Assembly: GCA_954871525.1 (NCBI GenBank)
Contig: OX940870.1
Coordinates: 32,788,555 to 32,852,554 of the forward strand
Origin: Parietaria judaica
Taxonomy: Eukaryota; Streptophyta; Magnoliopsida; Rosales; Urticaceae
Length of the DNA stretch: 64,000 nt
Direction of reading: 5' to 3'
Part shown: positions 21,815 to 32,988 of the stretch, piece by piece
How the letters are laid out: each line of letters starts with the position of its first letter
Numbering within the stretch: position 1 is the stretch's first letter
Made by a program: the position numbers and the translations under genes
Notes under the pieces: model-generated
The model's input: only the letters and a program-made list of their open reading frames with translations
Told to the model about the DNA's origin: nothing
The model's database searches: none

Positions 21815-23197
21815 TTATTTGATTAGGTTCTCAATCTGTCGCTTCAACTGCCAACATTCAGAGGTGGAGTGTCCGACTTCTTGGTGGAACTCGCAATATT
21901 TGTTCGGGTTCCGCCTGGCGTTCTCCGGTATTGGTGGGGGACGGATGAACTTTTCCTCATGAAGTTTCAGGATTGTCGCGAGAGAGGTGTTCAGTGGCGT
22001 GAGGTCACCTCGAGATCGTTTCCCAGACCGGTCGTCGAGGTCTGGCGACGTGCCTGATTGGCGTTTGTTCCTTCGAGATTCGTCGTCGTTTATACGTCGA
22101 GTTTCTCGATCCACTTGTCTTCGGTTGTCGAAGTATTCCTCGACCGAAATGTCTTGTGTGGCTCGTGCCATCAGCTCCGCCACGGAGGTTGGTCTCTCTT
22201 TGACAAGAGACCGCGCGAAGTCGCTCACTGGGAGACCGTCAATCACAGCGGTGACAACATCATCATCGGTGTAGCTGGCGACTTTATTTGCTTCTTCAAT
22301 GAACCTTTTCAGGTACGTCTGGAGGGATTCGTTTTCCCATTTCTTGAGCGTCCACAGATAGGACTTCTCCATTCTTCGTGTCAGCGAGCATGAGAATCGA
22401 GAGAGGAAACTTTTCTTTAGCTCTTCGAATGAATTGATAGAGCGCTTCGGGAGTAGCTGATACCATTCGAAGGCCGGGCCTACGAGGGTGAGGCAGAATG
22501 CTTGACACATTGTGGAATCGGAGCACTTCTTCAGTTGCATCGTGGTTTGATATCGGATCAAGTGGTATGTCAGATCGTTGTTTCCGTCATAGACGAAGCT
22601 TGGTAGGGAGCTGAGATCTCCCGCAATTGCTTCTGCCAACACATGGTCGGCGAGGGGGGATATGGTTCCTTCGAGCATGCTTCGCATGATTGGACTTGAG
22701 CCGTTGGCGGCGGCGAGCTCTCGTATCTCCTTTCTGAGTGCTTCAAGTTCGTCCTTCCATTCTGGAACGACCAACGAGGCTACCGTCTGGTATGGCGCGA
22801 CGGCCGCCGCTTCGTTTCGGGGTGCTAGGGTGTTTGGAGAGAGATGAGGGCTGTGAGACCTCGAGGTCGATTGAGACTCTGTTGGCTCTTGTGACTGGGT
22901 ATCTTCCAAGGCGCGTTGCCTTTGTGCCTCGAGATTATCTCTTTGTGTTGGTTCCGTATTTAAGGATCCGTCTTCGCCAAGGGTGTCATCGATGACGTGG
23001 TTGATTCCGAGGTGCCTGGAGATCAACCCCGCCAGTCGAAAGAAACTATTCTCCAGTCGCAATAATCGTGCGTCGTTTGCGACATCTCCAGGATTGTTCA
23101 TTCCTGGCTGATTTTGAGCTGGGCTTCGTGCCCCGATGCTCTGGTTAGAGTCCCCAGTGGGGGCGCGTGTGGCGTCGTCTGAGAGGTTGACTGACAT
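21815..23197 (-). CDS. gag: Gag polyprotein of the gag-only Ty3/gypsy-type element
   Basis: A single 460-residue frame starts MSVNLSDDATRAP. The first 150 residues are polar and low in complexity. Then comes a Retrotrans_gag-type core of about 110 residues: KCSDSTMCQAFCLTLVGPAF, EWYQLLP, SFEELKKSFLSRF, TLKKWENESLQTYLKRF. A basic, charged linker follows. Near the C-terminus is a knuckle-like CEFHQEVGHSTSEC, spaced CX2HX4HX4C, followed by LKRQIENLI. That end is typical of plant gypsy gag just before the protease, but here a stop follows and no protease is present. Gag builds the particle that packages the element's RNA. The intact frame with no decay fits a recently moved element. Confidence 0.85.
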   Translation of the reverse strand: MSVNLSDDATRAPTGDSNQSIGARSPAQNQPGMNNPGDVANDARLLRLENSFFRLAGLISRHLGINHVIDDTLGEDGSLNTEPTQRDNLEAQRQRALEDTQSQEPTESQSTSRSHSPHLSPNTLAPRNEAAAVAPYQTVASLVVPEWKDELEALRKEIRELAAANGSSPIMRSMLEGTISPLADHVLAEAIAGDLSSLPSFVYDGNNDLTYHLIRYQTTMQLKKCSDSTMCQAFCLTLVGPAFEWYQLLPKRSINSFEELKKSFLSRFSCSLTRRMEKSYLWTLKKWENESLQTYLKRFIEEANKVASYTDDDVVTAVIDGLPVSDFARSLVKERPTSVAELMARATQDISVEEYFDNRRQVDRETRRINDDESRRNKRQSGTSPDLDDRSGKRSRGDLTPLNTSLATILKLHEEKFIRPPPIPENARRNPNKYCEFHQEVGHSTSECWQLKRQIENLIK

Positions 23198-23370
23198 CTT
23201 TTTGAAAGAGTAGGAGACGTGGTCCGTGAGACGGCTGAGAGGAAATCTGAGGCTGCAGGTGTGACCGAAATATTTTTGAGGTGTTTTCAGTGGTGCCGAA
23301 CGCGGTACAAGAGGTTCGCGCCGCGATAAATTTCGCAGCGTAGAGATAATAAAGCGGTATTGTGAAGACC

Positions 23371-23575
23371 TGCTTTTTCTTTTCTATTTTCTCTCTCCTT
23401 TTTTTTCCTTTTCTTTCCTCTTTTCTCCTTTTTTCTTCCTTTTCTTTCCTTCGACGATCATGAAGTTCTATTCCTTTTTCTTTTGTTTTTTTTGTTTTTT
23501 TTGTTTTTTTTTTCTTTTTAGCAGGAGGCTGCCTCCTTTTCTTCACGAGCAGGAGACTGCTTTTTTTTTTGCCTT
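23371..23575. repeat. Long polypyrimidine tract in the retrotransposon leader
   Basis: The + strand is almost only T and C over more than 150 bases (purine-only on the element's own strand), between gag and the PBS. It follows the word GAGCAGGAGACTGC repeated near 23520-23560. Confidence 0.6.
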
Positions 23576-23801
23576 GATCCTCCGACGAGCTCCGGCACGC
23601 GCCTCCGACTGGCCTTCTCCGGTCAACGGCGAATGGTGGCGAGCCCACGCAAGCTAGTCTGATCGGAAGACTTCCTTGGGAGGCACGGATCGTGACGGTG
23701 AGGAGGCGAGCTGTGGTGGTGCGAGGTGGAATGAGTGTGATGTATGGCGACCGTGGTGGTCAAGTGTGCTGGTAGGGACTCGAGGCTTAAACTCGTGAGC
23801 C

Positions 23802-23818
23802 CCCTCCTTCTAGCGCCA
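23802..23818 (-). other. Putative primer-binding site
   Basis: TGGCGCTAGAAGGAGGG on the - strand starts three bases inside the 5' LTR. It has the TGG start expected for pairing with a tRNA CCA end. I did not assign the tRNA. Confidence 0.5.
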
Positions 23819-23821
23819 AAA

Positions 23822-25373
23822 TGTTGATGCCGTTTTTTGGATCAAACACTGTTGAGGCCCAAGTTGAGGATGTTTGGGCCTGGCCCAATGTCGTTGGTGA
23901 CGTGGCGGGCTTCTATTGACTTTTTGGATGGGCCTTGGATGGCCCAGTTCTGGGGTTGGTGGCTTTTACTGTCAATGATTGTTCCCTCTGATCCCCGTTG
24001 ACTTCGGGGTGGTCGCCGTTGACTTCAGGGTGAGGTTTTAATTGACTGATTTGGGGGTCCCGAGTAGATATTCCTGGCACTAGCCTGGTCAAAGGTCTCT
24101 TTGCCGTTCGGGTGTCCTAGGCGACCCGGGTTTGCACACTACCTGTTACCTCAGGGCCAGAGGCCGGGGTTACAGGTTCGGGAACCGCTCAGATCGTAGG
24201 TACCAGCGAACGGGGGAGTGCTTTTGACCAGGGAGTGAATCCTGGGAAGTTAGACCCTCGTCTTGAAATGGCTTGTTCTAGTCCGGGCAGGAACTGTCCT
24301 CGGAGTCCCGGTATCCTGTTCAGATCCGGGAACTAAGAGACAGAACCAAGGCCGCACAGATCTTTAGAACAAGGGCAGGCGGGGTCATGGACCTTCCCTA
24401 GGATTTTCTCCAGGGGATTCTTCTCAGAGTAATCCATCAGCCGTCCGGATCTTAGTGGGAATTCCCCTAGGTCGGGCCCCTCGTCCTGAATTGTGGGCCC
24501 AGGCTCGTGTCCCCAGGCTATATCCTCAGCCGCGCAATGGACTGGGGAGATAGACTGGACACCGCGTAGAACTGGGCCTATCAGGCGGACCAATGACCAA
24601 GTGGGAATTTCACCAGGGCTTCCGCTTTTCGTAAATATCTAACTTTTTAGAACCTGAAAAAAGGGAACACCCGAGGTCAAGGGAAACAGGGGGGGGGGGG
24701 GGTACCCCCTGATTCACCTCCGACGCTCAACATTAGAACAATATTTGAGGGGAGGCGAGTATATCGAGGGTAGAGAGAGAGAGAGAACTCGAGAAGATTC
24801 GAGTGAGTTCGAATGAGTTACCGTTATACTGAACTGAGCTTCTATTTATAATAGGGTCCGGGGGCCCATGTGCAATATAATATTGTCCCAAGGGTCCCTG
24901 GGCAATTATTTATTTATTTTCAGGTCCCTGGATCAAGATGGTCCGATCCCGGCCGTCCGAGCGGGATCGGACGGCCCACAAACCTTGCAAGAGGGCCACT
25001 TGCTTGCAAGTGGCGTGCAAGTGGGGATGGATCAGCCCCCAAGTGGGGCTGGTGGGCTTCTGGTGGGCCCCGCGGACAGGGGCAGCACTGAGATCGCGCC
25101 ACATGGCGCGATCCTGGAGGCTGCTGCCTCTGCGGGTCCCACAAAGTGTGCTTCGAAGCTTTTTTCGCTCCCGGGCCCGTCCCGTGTCTGTTTTTCACAA
25201 ATTTTATGTCGTTTTTGGGTGTTTTCATATTTTTAGGAACACCTGGACACTTTGTTTTGCGAAAACGGGCCTCCGGAGGAAACTTTGGTGTTAAAAATGA
25301 TTTAATTAATAAAGAAATGATTAATTAAATAATCTTTCTTTATTAATGCACTTTACAAAAATACCCCCCAACA
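23822..25373 (-). repeat. 5' LTR of the gag-only retrotransposon
   Basis: 1,552 bp, same length as its partner, with G14 instead of G16. It ends CCCCCCAACA next to the GAAGA duplication at 25374-25378. Confidence 0.9.
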
Positions 25374-25378
25374 GAAGA

Positions 25379-26160
25379 CATTTAGACCAACGTGACCTCA
25401 GCTTCTTGGGACCCCGTTAGACGTCTTTAAAAGTTGGAGAACATACATTGAATCGCCTTTCAGCCACAAATTATTCCAACGGGATTCCTCAGCTTTTTCA
25501 ATAGCAAACATGACGGCCATTAACTCACCTTCAAATGCGAAAGCATATACAATGTGGAAAGCAAACGAACCGTAGGGAAACCCGCGATAGGTTCTAAAAA
25601 TACATCCAGCACCCGCCACTCTTGTATTACCTATAGAAGAGCCATCAATGTTGGATTTTAGCTAAGATACAGGAGGAAAACGCCAAACAGTTGAAATGAT
25701 ATTCGGAGCTTTTGACAAATGAAGATCAATGTCAAAAAAATTAAATATTTTGATAATCTTCCAAAGCGTTGTTCGTTCCTATATTAAAGAAATCAGCCTC
25801 CTTAGTAAGATTCCAAATATGTCTTGAAAAAATTGTTAATGTTAAGGATATTGTCTTGAAATAAACAAACATTCCTCACATGCCAAAGTAACCAAACTGT
25901 TGAGATAATGACCATATTCCAAAGTGAGAACACATGAGAGCTAATATTTACGAATGCGTCTTCTGAAGCGACACATTAAGGCTAAAATAAATAATTTTTC
26001 CAGCAAATTAAGCTCAGTTGAAAAGAAACCCAAAAAATCTCGCATCCACCGTAAAGCTTTTGTTACGTCTTTCTTTAGTTGTAGAAAATTTGAAGTTGTC
26101 ACTCGCTCATGCAATACAAATATATCATGTAATCTTTGCTCAATAATCTAAAATATTCTG
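25379..26160 (-). pseudogene. LINE C-terminal remnant (RNase H and upstream), split by the LTR element
   Basis: On the - strand this reads STVWLLWHVRNVCLF near 25900, then NIDGSSIGNTRVAGAGCIFR, YAFAFEGELMAVMFAIEKAE and LWLKGDSMYVLQLL between 25640 and 25430. These are the Asp-Gly-Ser, (A)FEAEL.A...A(L/I) and W.EGDS..V hallmarks of the RNase H domain that ends plant LINE polyproteins. In-frame stops occur, so it is dead. The domain continues across the LTR element at 19220-19371. Confidence 0.6.
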
Positions 26161-27129
26161 ATGAATTGTTGTTCTTGTAGCGTGAATGCACCTATTTTTT
26201 ATAAAATATTTGCGACATAAGTTCTAAAATAATAAGAAAATACCACGACATACTCCACATATTTTTTTGTGTGGCGTCAATAATAATAAATGCTACCAAT
26301 TTATTTATGAGAAATTGCTCTGTAGGCACCCATTTTGGGTCTGTTAAACATGCTATGTCAACTTCCCCGTGAATTGCTCCGACTGACCCACATTTTACCA
26401 CTTTAGCTTTGGTGGTCTCATCTTGAAAATAATGAAATAGGTACTTACGTATTTTTATTGATACCACAAAATAAATACCACATGTCTATAATTTAGATAC
26501 TTATGCCGGAAAATTCCTTTTCATTAATCTTACAATTCATTTAACATTGCAGCCCCCGACTTTTCGAATTCACTGAAGATGGACTGTCGACAATAAATAT
26601 CTTCCAATTTCGCCCCAAGCGCAACGTTTGGAAGGATAGTGGCCCAATCAGAGAGAGCCACGCGAGCAAGAAAACGTATCCACAAAAAAACCCGTTTCGT
26701 TTCATTGAAAAACAAAAACGTTTCGAAGGTCTTGAAATGAAAACCCATTTGTTTTTTTCCTCTTCTCACGAATGGTATCTCAATTCTCATACAAAATCCA
26801 AGCAAAGCAAAGCAAAGTAAAACCTAAACCTCAAGCTTTTCGGATTTTCGATCCTTGTATGTTTTGCCTGATCGAAGCCTTTCTTGATTCGATTTGAACA
26901 AGCAATATCAATCTCAATCGAAACTCGTTCGAAGAATTTTTCATTTCGCTCTGTGGATTTTCCTTTGATTTTTTCATCTTGGAGGAGTTGAGTTTCGATC
27001 GGTGTTTCTTTCTGATGTCGGATTTGTAGGTTCAGATTGAGGTTGTGTTCTTGCTGTTTGAGCACTTTTGTGGATCGGAGTTAGGGTTTTAGATTTGGGG
27101 AGGGATTCTTAGGGAATTGGAGCTTCGAG
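26161..27129. other. CUL3 upstream region and leader
   Basis: 26161-26520 has nothing recognisable. From about 26560 the base composition rises and becomes leader-like, with AAGCAAAGCAAAGCAAAG at about 26801-26818 and GTTAGGGTTTTAG at about 27080, a motif common just upstream of plant housekeeping start codons. A 5' leader intron cannot be excluded. Confidence 0.4.
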
Positions 27130-29953
27130 ATGAGCAATCAGAAGAAGAGGAATTTTCAGATTGAGGCGTTTAAGCACAGAGTGGTGGTTGATCCGAAATA
27201 CGCAGAGAAGACATGGAGGATTCTCGAGCATGCAATCCACGAGATTTACAATCACAACGCCAGTGGTCTCAGCTTCGAAGAGCTTTACAGGTGCGAGCAT
27301 TTTCTTTCGCCGTTTTTTTGGTGTTTCGCTTTGGATTTTCGTATAGTCGAAGGATTCAAATGGTTTGGTTTGTGATTGGTTTGATCGCGCTTTTGCGAAG
27401 ATTTTTAGGTCCAAAAACAGTGATAGATATGAAACAGCAGGTTACTTCGATCCTGGGAAATCTAGTTAGACATTGTTGCACCTTGTAGAAAGGCAAATGG
27501 CAATTATTATCAGAATTTTTGAAGCAACATGATTCATGATCTCGTATTATAGACGAGATTGGCATAGAAATGAAAGATTGTTAGAACTTAGGTGAGAAAG
27601 AATGCTTTGTTATCTTGGGTTTTTTAGCACGCGACTGCTTGGACTAATAACTAGACTAACACATTAAGAACGGGGATAGAAAAGCTGCATGTTTTGCGTT
27701 GAATTAAGAACACATTTCTATTGACTTTCGACAATTTTTTTTCCCTTTAATTATTCTTATATATATATATATACACATCTATTTTCTTGAGCTAACCTCT
27801 CGAGTACTTTGGATCACTTAGCACGAGCTGGAGAAATACTACTATACGACAATGTTATGTTGTTGTGAGTTTTTGATCGAATGTTTATGACGGTGTAATT
27901 TCTTCCTGGATTCAGAAATGCGTACAATATGGTGCTTCACAAGTTTGGCGAGAAGCTGTATTCAGGGCTAGTTACCACCATGACTACACATCTTAAAGAA
28001 ATATCAAAATCCATTGAAGCTGCTCAGGGAGGTTTGTTTCTCGAAGAACTGAACAGAAAATGGAATGATCACAATAAGGCTCTACAGATGATCCGCGACA
28101 TACTGATGTACATGGACCGGACTTATATCCCAAGTAGTCAGAAAACCCCTGTTTATGAACTTGGGCTGAATCTGTGGAGGGATAATATCGTCCACTCCAA
28201 TAAAATTCAGACGAGGCTTCGTAACACACTGCTTGAACTGATACTTAGGGAGCGAACTGGTGAAGTTATCAACCGGGGGCTGATGCGTAATGTCACTAAG
28301 ATGCTGACAGATTTGGGTCCTGCTGTATACCAAGAAGACTTTGAGAAGCCTTTTCTGGAGGTTTCGGCAGAGTTCTACATGGGTGAGTCGCAGAGGTTCA
28401 TTGAATGCTGTGATTGCGGGGATTACTTGAGGAAGGCCGAAAGGCGTTTGAATGAGGAAGTAGACAGGGTTTCACATTACTTGGATGCGAAGAGTGAGGC
28501 GAAGATAACGAGTGTGGTGGAGAAAGAGATGATTGCCAACCACATGCTGAGATTAGTGCATATGGAAAACTCGGGTCTGGTCAACATGCTTCTCGATGAT
28601 AAGTACGACGACCTCAGAAGAATGTACAGCTTGTTTCGACGTGTTACAAATGGTCTTACAACGATACGCGATGTGATGACCTCTCACCTGAGGGATACGG
28701 GCAAACAGCTGGTCACGGATCCAGAAAAGTTGAAAGACCCAGTGGAATTCGTTCAACGACTTCTGGATGAGAAAAATAAGTATGATAGGATTATACACTC
28801 CCCATTCACGAATGACAAGACGTTCCAGAACGCTCTGAATTCCTCGTTTGAGTATTTTATCAACTTGAACCAACGATCGCCGGAGTTCATTTCTCTGTTC
28901 GTAGACGATAAGCTCCGCAAGGGATTGAAGGGGGTGAGTGAGGAGGACGTGGAACTCATTCTGGATAAGGTGATGATGCTCTTCAGGTACTTGCAGGAGA
29001 AAGACGTGTTTGAGAAATATTACAAGCAGCATCTGGCAAAGAGGCTTTTGTCCGGGAAATCAGTGTCCGATGACGCCGAGAGAAGCTTGATAGTGAAGCT
29101 CAAGACAGAATGCGGATACCAATTCACCTCGAAGTTAGAGGGCATGTTCACAGACATGAAGACCTCCGAAGACACGATGCAAGGATTCTACGCAAGCCAT
29201 CCGGAATTAGGGGGCGGACCCACTCTGACAGTACAAGTGTTGACTACCGGGTCTTGGCCGACTCAGCCTAGCGTTCCGTGCAACCTTCCAGCAGAGATGT
29301 CGGCGCTTTGTGACAAGTTCCGTTCTTACTACCTCGGGACCCACACGGGGCGGAGGCTGTCATGGCAGACGAGCATGGGCACAGCGGACATCAAGGCCAC
29401 ATTTGGTAAAGGCCAGAAGCACGAGCTTAACGTCTCGACGTACCAGATGTGTGTGCTGATGCTGTTAAACAGCGCCGAGCGGCTCAGCTACAGGGAGATC
29501 GAGCAGGCCACGGAAATCCCGGCAGTTGATTTGAAACGGTGTTTGCAGTCTCTAGCATTGGTGAAGGGTAAGAACGTGCTGCGGAAGGAGCCGATGAGCA
29601 GGGAGATAGCGGAGGAAGACGCGTTTTCGGTGAACGAGAAGTTTGCGAGCAAGTTGTACAAGGTGAAGATCGGGACAGTGGCAGCGCAGAAGGAGTCCGA
29701 GCCGGAGAAGCAGGAGACGCGACAGAGGGTGGAGGAAGATCGGAAGCCACAGATCGAGGCTGCGGTAGTGCGGATAATGAAGGCCCGCAAAGCATTGGAC
29801 CACAACAACGTGATCGCTGAGGTCACCAAGCAGCTGCAGCCGCGCTTCCTGGCCAACCCCACGGAGATCAAGAAGCGAATTGAGTCCCTCATCGAGCGTG
29901 AGTTTCTCGAGAGGGACGCCGCTGACCGCAAACTCTACCGATACCTGGCTTGA
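27130..29953 (+). CDS. CUL3A: Cullin-3 (CUL3A-like), E3 ligase scaffold
   Basis: Two exons, 27130-27290 and 27916-29953, join in frame (..EELYR | NAYNMV..) to give 732 residues, the length of Arabidopsis CUL3A. CUL3 holds BTB-domain substrate adaptors at its N-terminus and the RBX1 RING subunit at its C-terminus, to ubiquitinate targets in light, ethylene and immune signalling. Visible features: the start MSNQKKRNFQIEAFKHRVVV, cullin repeats, the cullin homology domain with DKVMMLFRYLQEKDVFEKYY and HLAKRLLSGKSVSDDAE, and QETRQRVEEDRKPQIEAAVVRIM at the neddylation region with the acceptor lysine near residue 676. It ends LYRYLA, as cullins do. The single intron position is that of Arabidopsis CUL3 genes. 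No breaks are seen. Confidence 0.97.
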
Positions 29954-31388
29954 CCGAACTAAGCTAAAGTGCTGTATCGTTTTCATCAAGTTGCATTTAT
30001 TTGGATGAATAGTCAGCATTTGTTTCTCAATTCTTCAATTCTATAGCCATCAATTTGCTGTTTGATCTCTTGCTAGCAGTGGTGAAAATCTTGGCTTATT
30101 AAGAGATTTTCGATTTTTTGTTTTGTTTTTTGTTTTAAATAAAAAATATAATGCTGTGTTTAGATTAGAGAGCTTTGACTCATGGTTCAACGTCTACAAG
30201 TTGGACACATGCATGAATGCTAGACAAGAACCGTAATAATTGGTGCACAAATACCGGCTTTTGGGCTTCAAACACGGAGTGAGCTTGCGATGCTCGAATT
30301 TGTAAGGAACTCTCAAGTTTCTCTATTTTCATTCATCCGAGTCTTACAAGACAACAAGCATCAGTTTTCATTAAAATTTTACGCCAACAAAACAAACAAA
30401 ATGACATGAATAAACATTACAATGAAAATTCCTCTCAGATCTCAATAGACGAAGTTACTATTATTAGCCCTTGAAGTCCAGTTGCGGTAATGACTTCTCC
30501 TGTCATCCTCCAGCCATCATCTCGAGTTTCGATTCACTACGTGGAACGCGCAAATCGGACACTCGAGTCAAAATATATGCCGATCCAAAGTCATTACTCT
30601 GTCTTTGTATACTGCATTTAAAAATAAAATAAATTAAGTCTCATCCTAAACAATGAATGATCAACCAATAACATCATTACATAACCGTAACGTTTAATAG
30701 AACCGTGTGTTTAAGGATGAACTTCACTTGCAATAAGAGCAAATTATGTATTTCTCACTGAATCATAAAAAATTGCATCTCTCTAAAAAAAAAACCCCAA
30801 CATTAAGTAGTTAATTCATGAAATCAAAGACATGTGCCTTTGGAATAAAAAATGAAACTGAAATGGGTGACAATGAACTTGTTTGTCTAGTTGTCTTGGC
30901 AATAAAAGCAAATTATGTAAAATATTTGGCTTATCATGCAATAGAAGAAAACATTTGAGGAGTGAGAATTTTCATAATTAGTATTTGATGATCATAAGAG
31001 CCACTTTTATCCACAAAAAGAATATCCTAGATAGTGCTTGCAAAATCAATCTTCTTTTCTCTCTCTATTTCTCACCTAAAAATCAATCACTATATATTAT
31101 CTAAAATCAGAAATTTAAATGTGTTTGCTTCCTTTGGATGAGCATATATATCATTATCAATCATGCACACAGATTATTGATTAATTAATTAATTTATTTA
31201 TATATACTTTTGGACTATCTTCTTTCAAAAACACACGTCTCAATCAATATTAGTGAAGTGATACAATTTGAATTTGGTGTGTACCTAAATTCACTAGCTG
31301 TAAAATTCATGGCAAGAAAGACTTTTTAAAAAGCCCTGATCTTCTACGTGTCTTTTTCTTAATTTTGTTCTGTTAAATTGTTAATGTC
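29954..31388. other. CUL3 3' flank and intergenic DNA
   Basis: The first 200 bases look like a 3' UTR (AATAAAAAATATAATG near 30137). The rest is AT-rich with no open frame, RNA gene or element end that I can support. Confidence 0.4.

Positions 31389-31443
<55 letters not shown>
31389..31443. repeat. (AAT)n microsatellite
   Basis: About 18 copies of AAT/TAA. A solo LTR interrupts it, and more of the same repeat continues at 32956-32985 and just beyond. Confidence 0.9.
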
Positions 31444-31445
<2 letters not shown>

Positions 31446-32955
31446 TTGATGGTGAAAATTGATCAAATTTTCGAGCGGCTCAATGCCGTGGTATGGGCCG
31501 TGCCCAACGTTGCGTGTTGACTATGAGTGGGCTATAGGGCGTTGACCCCTTTGCTCTTTAGGTCAGACGGACTCCACTGTCAGTGGACCAGGGGGCCGGG
31601 CTCTGTCCGTTGCCTGTAACCTTGTCACCGGCAGCAAACTAGGCTGGATTACATGCAGAGGATGGCACTAGGGACGTGGTATCCACGTAGGGAGGGTCTC
31701 GATGACGTCCCGATGTGAGCCCTGACAGACGAGACCCCTCCCCCAAATCCCTAGCGTCGATCTGGGTCCACAGCCAGTCCGCAAAGTCATTACAGATTGC
31801 GGGATAGTAACACGTGTCGCGTAGATCGGAATCTAGAGAGGCAGGATCGTACAGTCGTGTTAGGAAGGACCTTGTCCAGAGCTTCCACCCTAGTCGCTTC
31901 CTCTGTGGTTCGGATCCTCACATAATCCCCGACGGTCGGACCCCTCGGTCCGCATTGTGGGTCCTGATACGAGGTCCTTGGTCTATCCGCAAAGACGGTA
32001 TATCTGCTAGAGATAATGGACTAGGGGATAACACGAGCACCACGTAGAACAGTCGTGTCAGGACCTTGTCTAAAGCTTCCGCCCTAGTCTCTTCCTCTGT
32101 GGTTCAAATCCTAAGATAATCCCCGGCGTTCGGACCCCTCGGTCCGCATTGTGGGTCCTGATACGGGGTCATCAGTCTATCCACGAAGTCGGTATATCTG
32201 CTAGAGACAATGGACTGGGGGATAGCACGAGCACCACGTAGAACAGAACCTAGCGGGGAGAGTCGTAAACTGTGTCGGGAATTTCTCCAGAGCTTCCGCT
32301 CTAGTCGTATTCCTCGCGCTCAGAACTTGGGCAAAAAAGCACCCGAGGTCAGGGAGAGAGGAAGTCGAGTTGGAGTGACTTGGAATGAGATGATTCAATT
32401 GTGAAAACCGGAGCTCTATTTATAGGAGGGCCCAAGGGTTCACGTGATTATATATTACTTCGGGAAGCCCCTGGAGTAAAATTATATAGTTTTTTGACTC
32501 CCGGGGACGTGGAAAAACCGATGGCGCAAGTTTCATACTCATTGGAGCTCTCACGCGCGGGTTTCATGCGGCATACTCTGGCGAAACTTTCACCCTACTC
32601 TGTTGACGTCATAGGGCTGACGTCAGCCACCAAATGGGCGCGTGGAGGTGCTTGTGACGCGTGGAGGCTGCAGGTGACACGTGGCAGCGTGTGGAGGCGT
32701 GTGTGGGCCCACATGACTTTGTGGGGCCTATTCGGGGTGCTTCCGGGGCCGTTTTTTGGTCCCGGAAGTGTCCCGAGGCCAAATTATAAACTTTATGACC
32801 TTTTTGAGTATCTCGATATTTTAAAGAACATCTGGATACTTTATTTTGCGAAAACGGATCTCCGATGAATATTTTGCTTAGAATTGTCATAAATTAATAA
32901 AAGAAAGCGTTAATTATTAATTTATAAAAATCAATTCCGTAAAACACCCGTAACA
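31444..32955 (-). mobile_element. Solo LTR (1,512 bp), relative of the 19377 element
   Basis: It starts TGTTGATGGTGAAAA and ends CCCGTAACA (+ strand). AATAA flanks both sides, but since the target is an (AAT)n repeat that match says little. It shares landmarks with the 1,552-bp LTR: the TGTTGATG start, GGACCCCTCGGTCC-like and GTGGG(T)CC words, ACCCGAGGTCA.GG, CTCTATTTATA, and GCGAAAACGG.(C/T)CTCCG near the end. The - strand TATA near 32415 gives the orientation. The frames of 93-155 residues inside are not genes. Confidence 0.75.
31855..32247. repeat. Tandem duplication (about 195 bp) inside the solo LTR
   Basis: 31855-32050 and 32053-32247 are two copies starting CGTGTTAGGA / CGTGTCAGGA. 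Both carry CTTCCTCTGTGGTTC, GGACCCCTCGGTCCGCATTG, GTATATCTGCTAGAGA and GCACCACGTAGAACAG. Confidence 0.75.

Positions 32956-32985
<30 letters not shown>

Positions 32986-32988
<3 letters not shown>

Larger units (their letters stand above)
19377..25373 (-). mobile_element. Gag-only LTR retrotransposon (TR-GAG-like), 5,997 bp
   Basis: Two 1,552-bp LTRs (19377-20928 and 23822-25373) enclose a 2,893-bp internal region on the - strand. The order is 5' LTR, primer-binding site at 23802-23818, a purine-rich leader, a 460-codon gag (23197-21815), then about 890 bases with a tandem repeat and no pol. By eye the LTRs differ at about 17 single bases plus short indels, roughly 1%, so the insertion is young. 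There is no protease, reverse transcriptase, RNase H or integrase, so it must use enzymes from a related Ty3/gypsy element. The 5-bp GAAGA duplication is intact. Confidence 0.9.

Noticed and set aside
28553..30019. Antisense open frames of up to 159 residues across CUL3
   Set aside because: They are shadows of the CUL3 reading frame with no recognisable content of their own.
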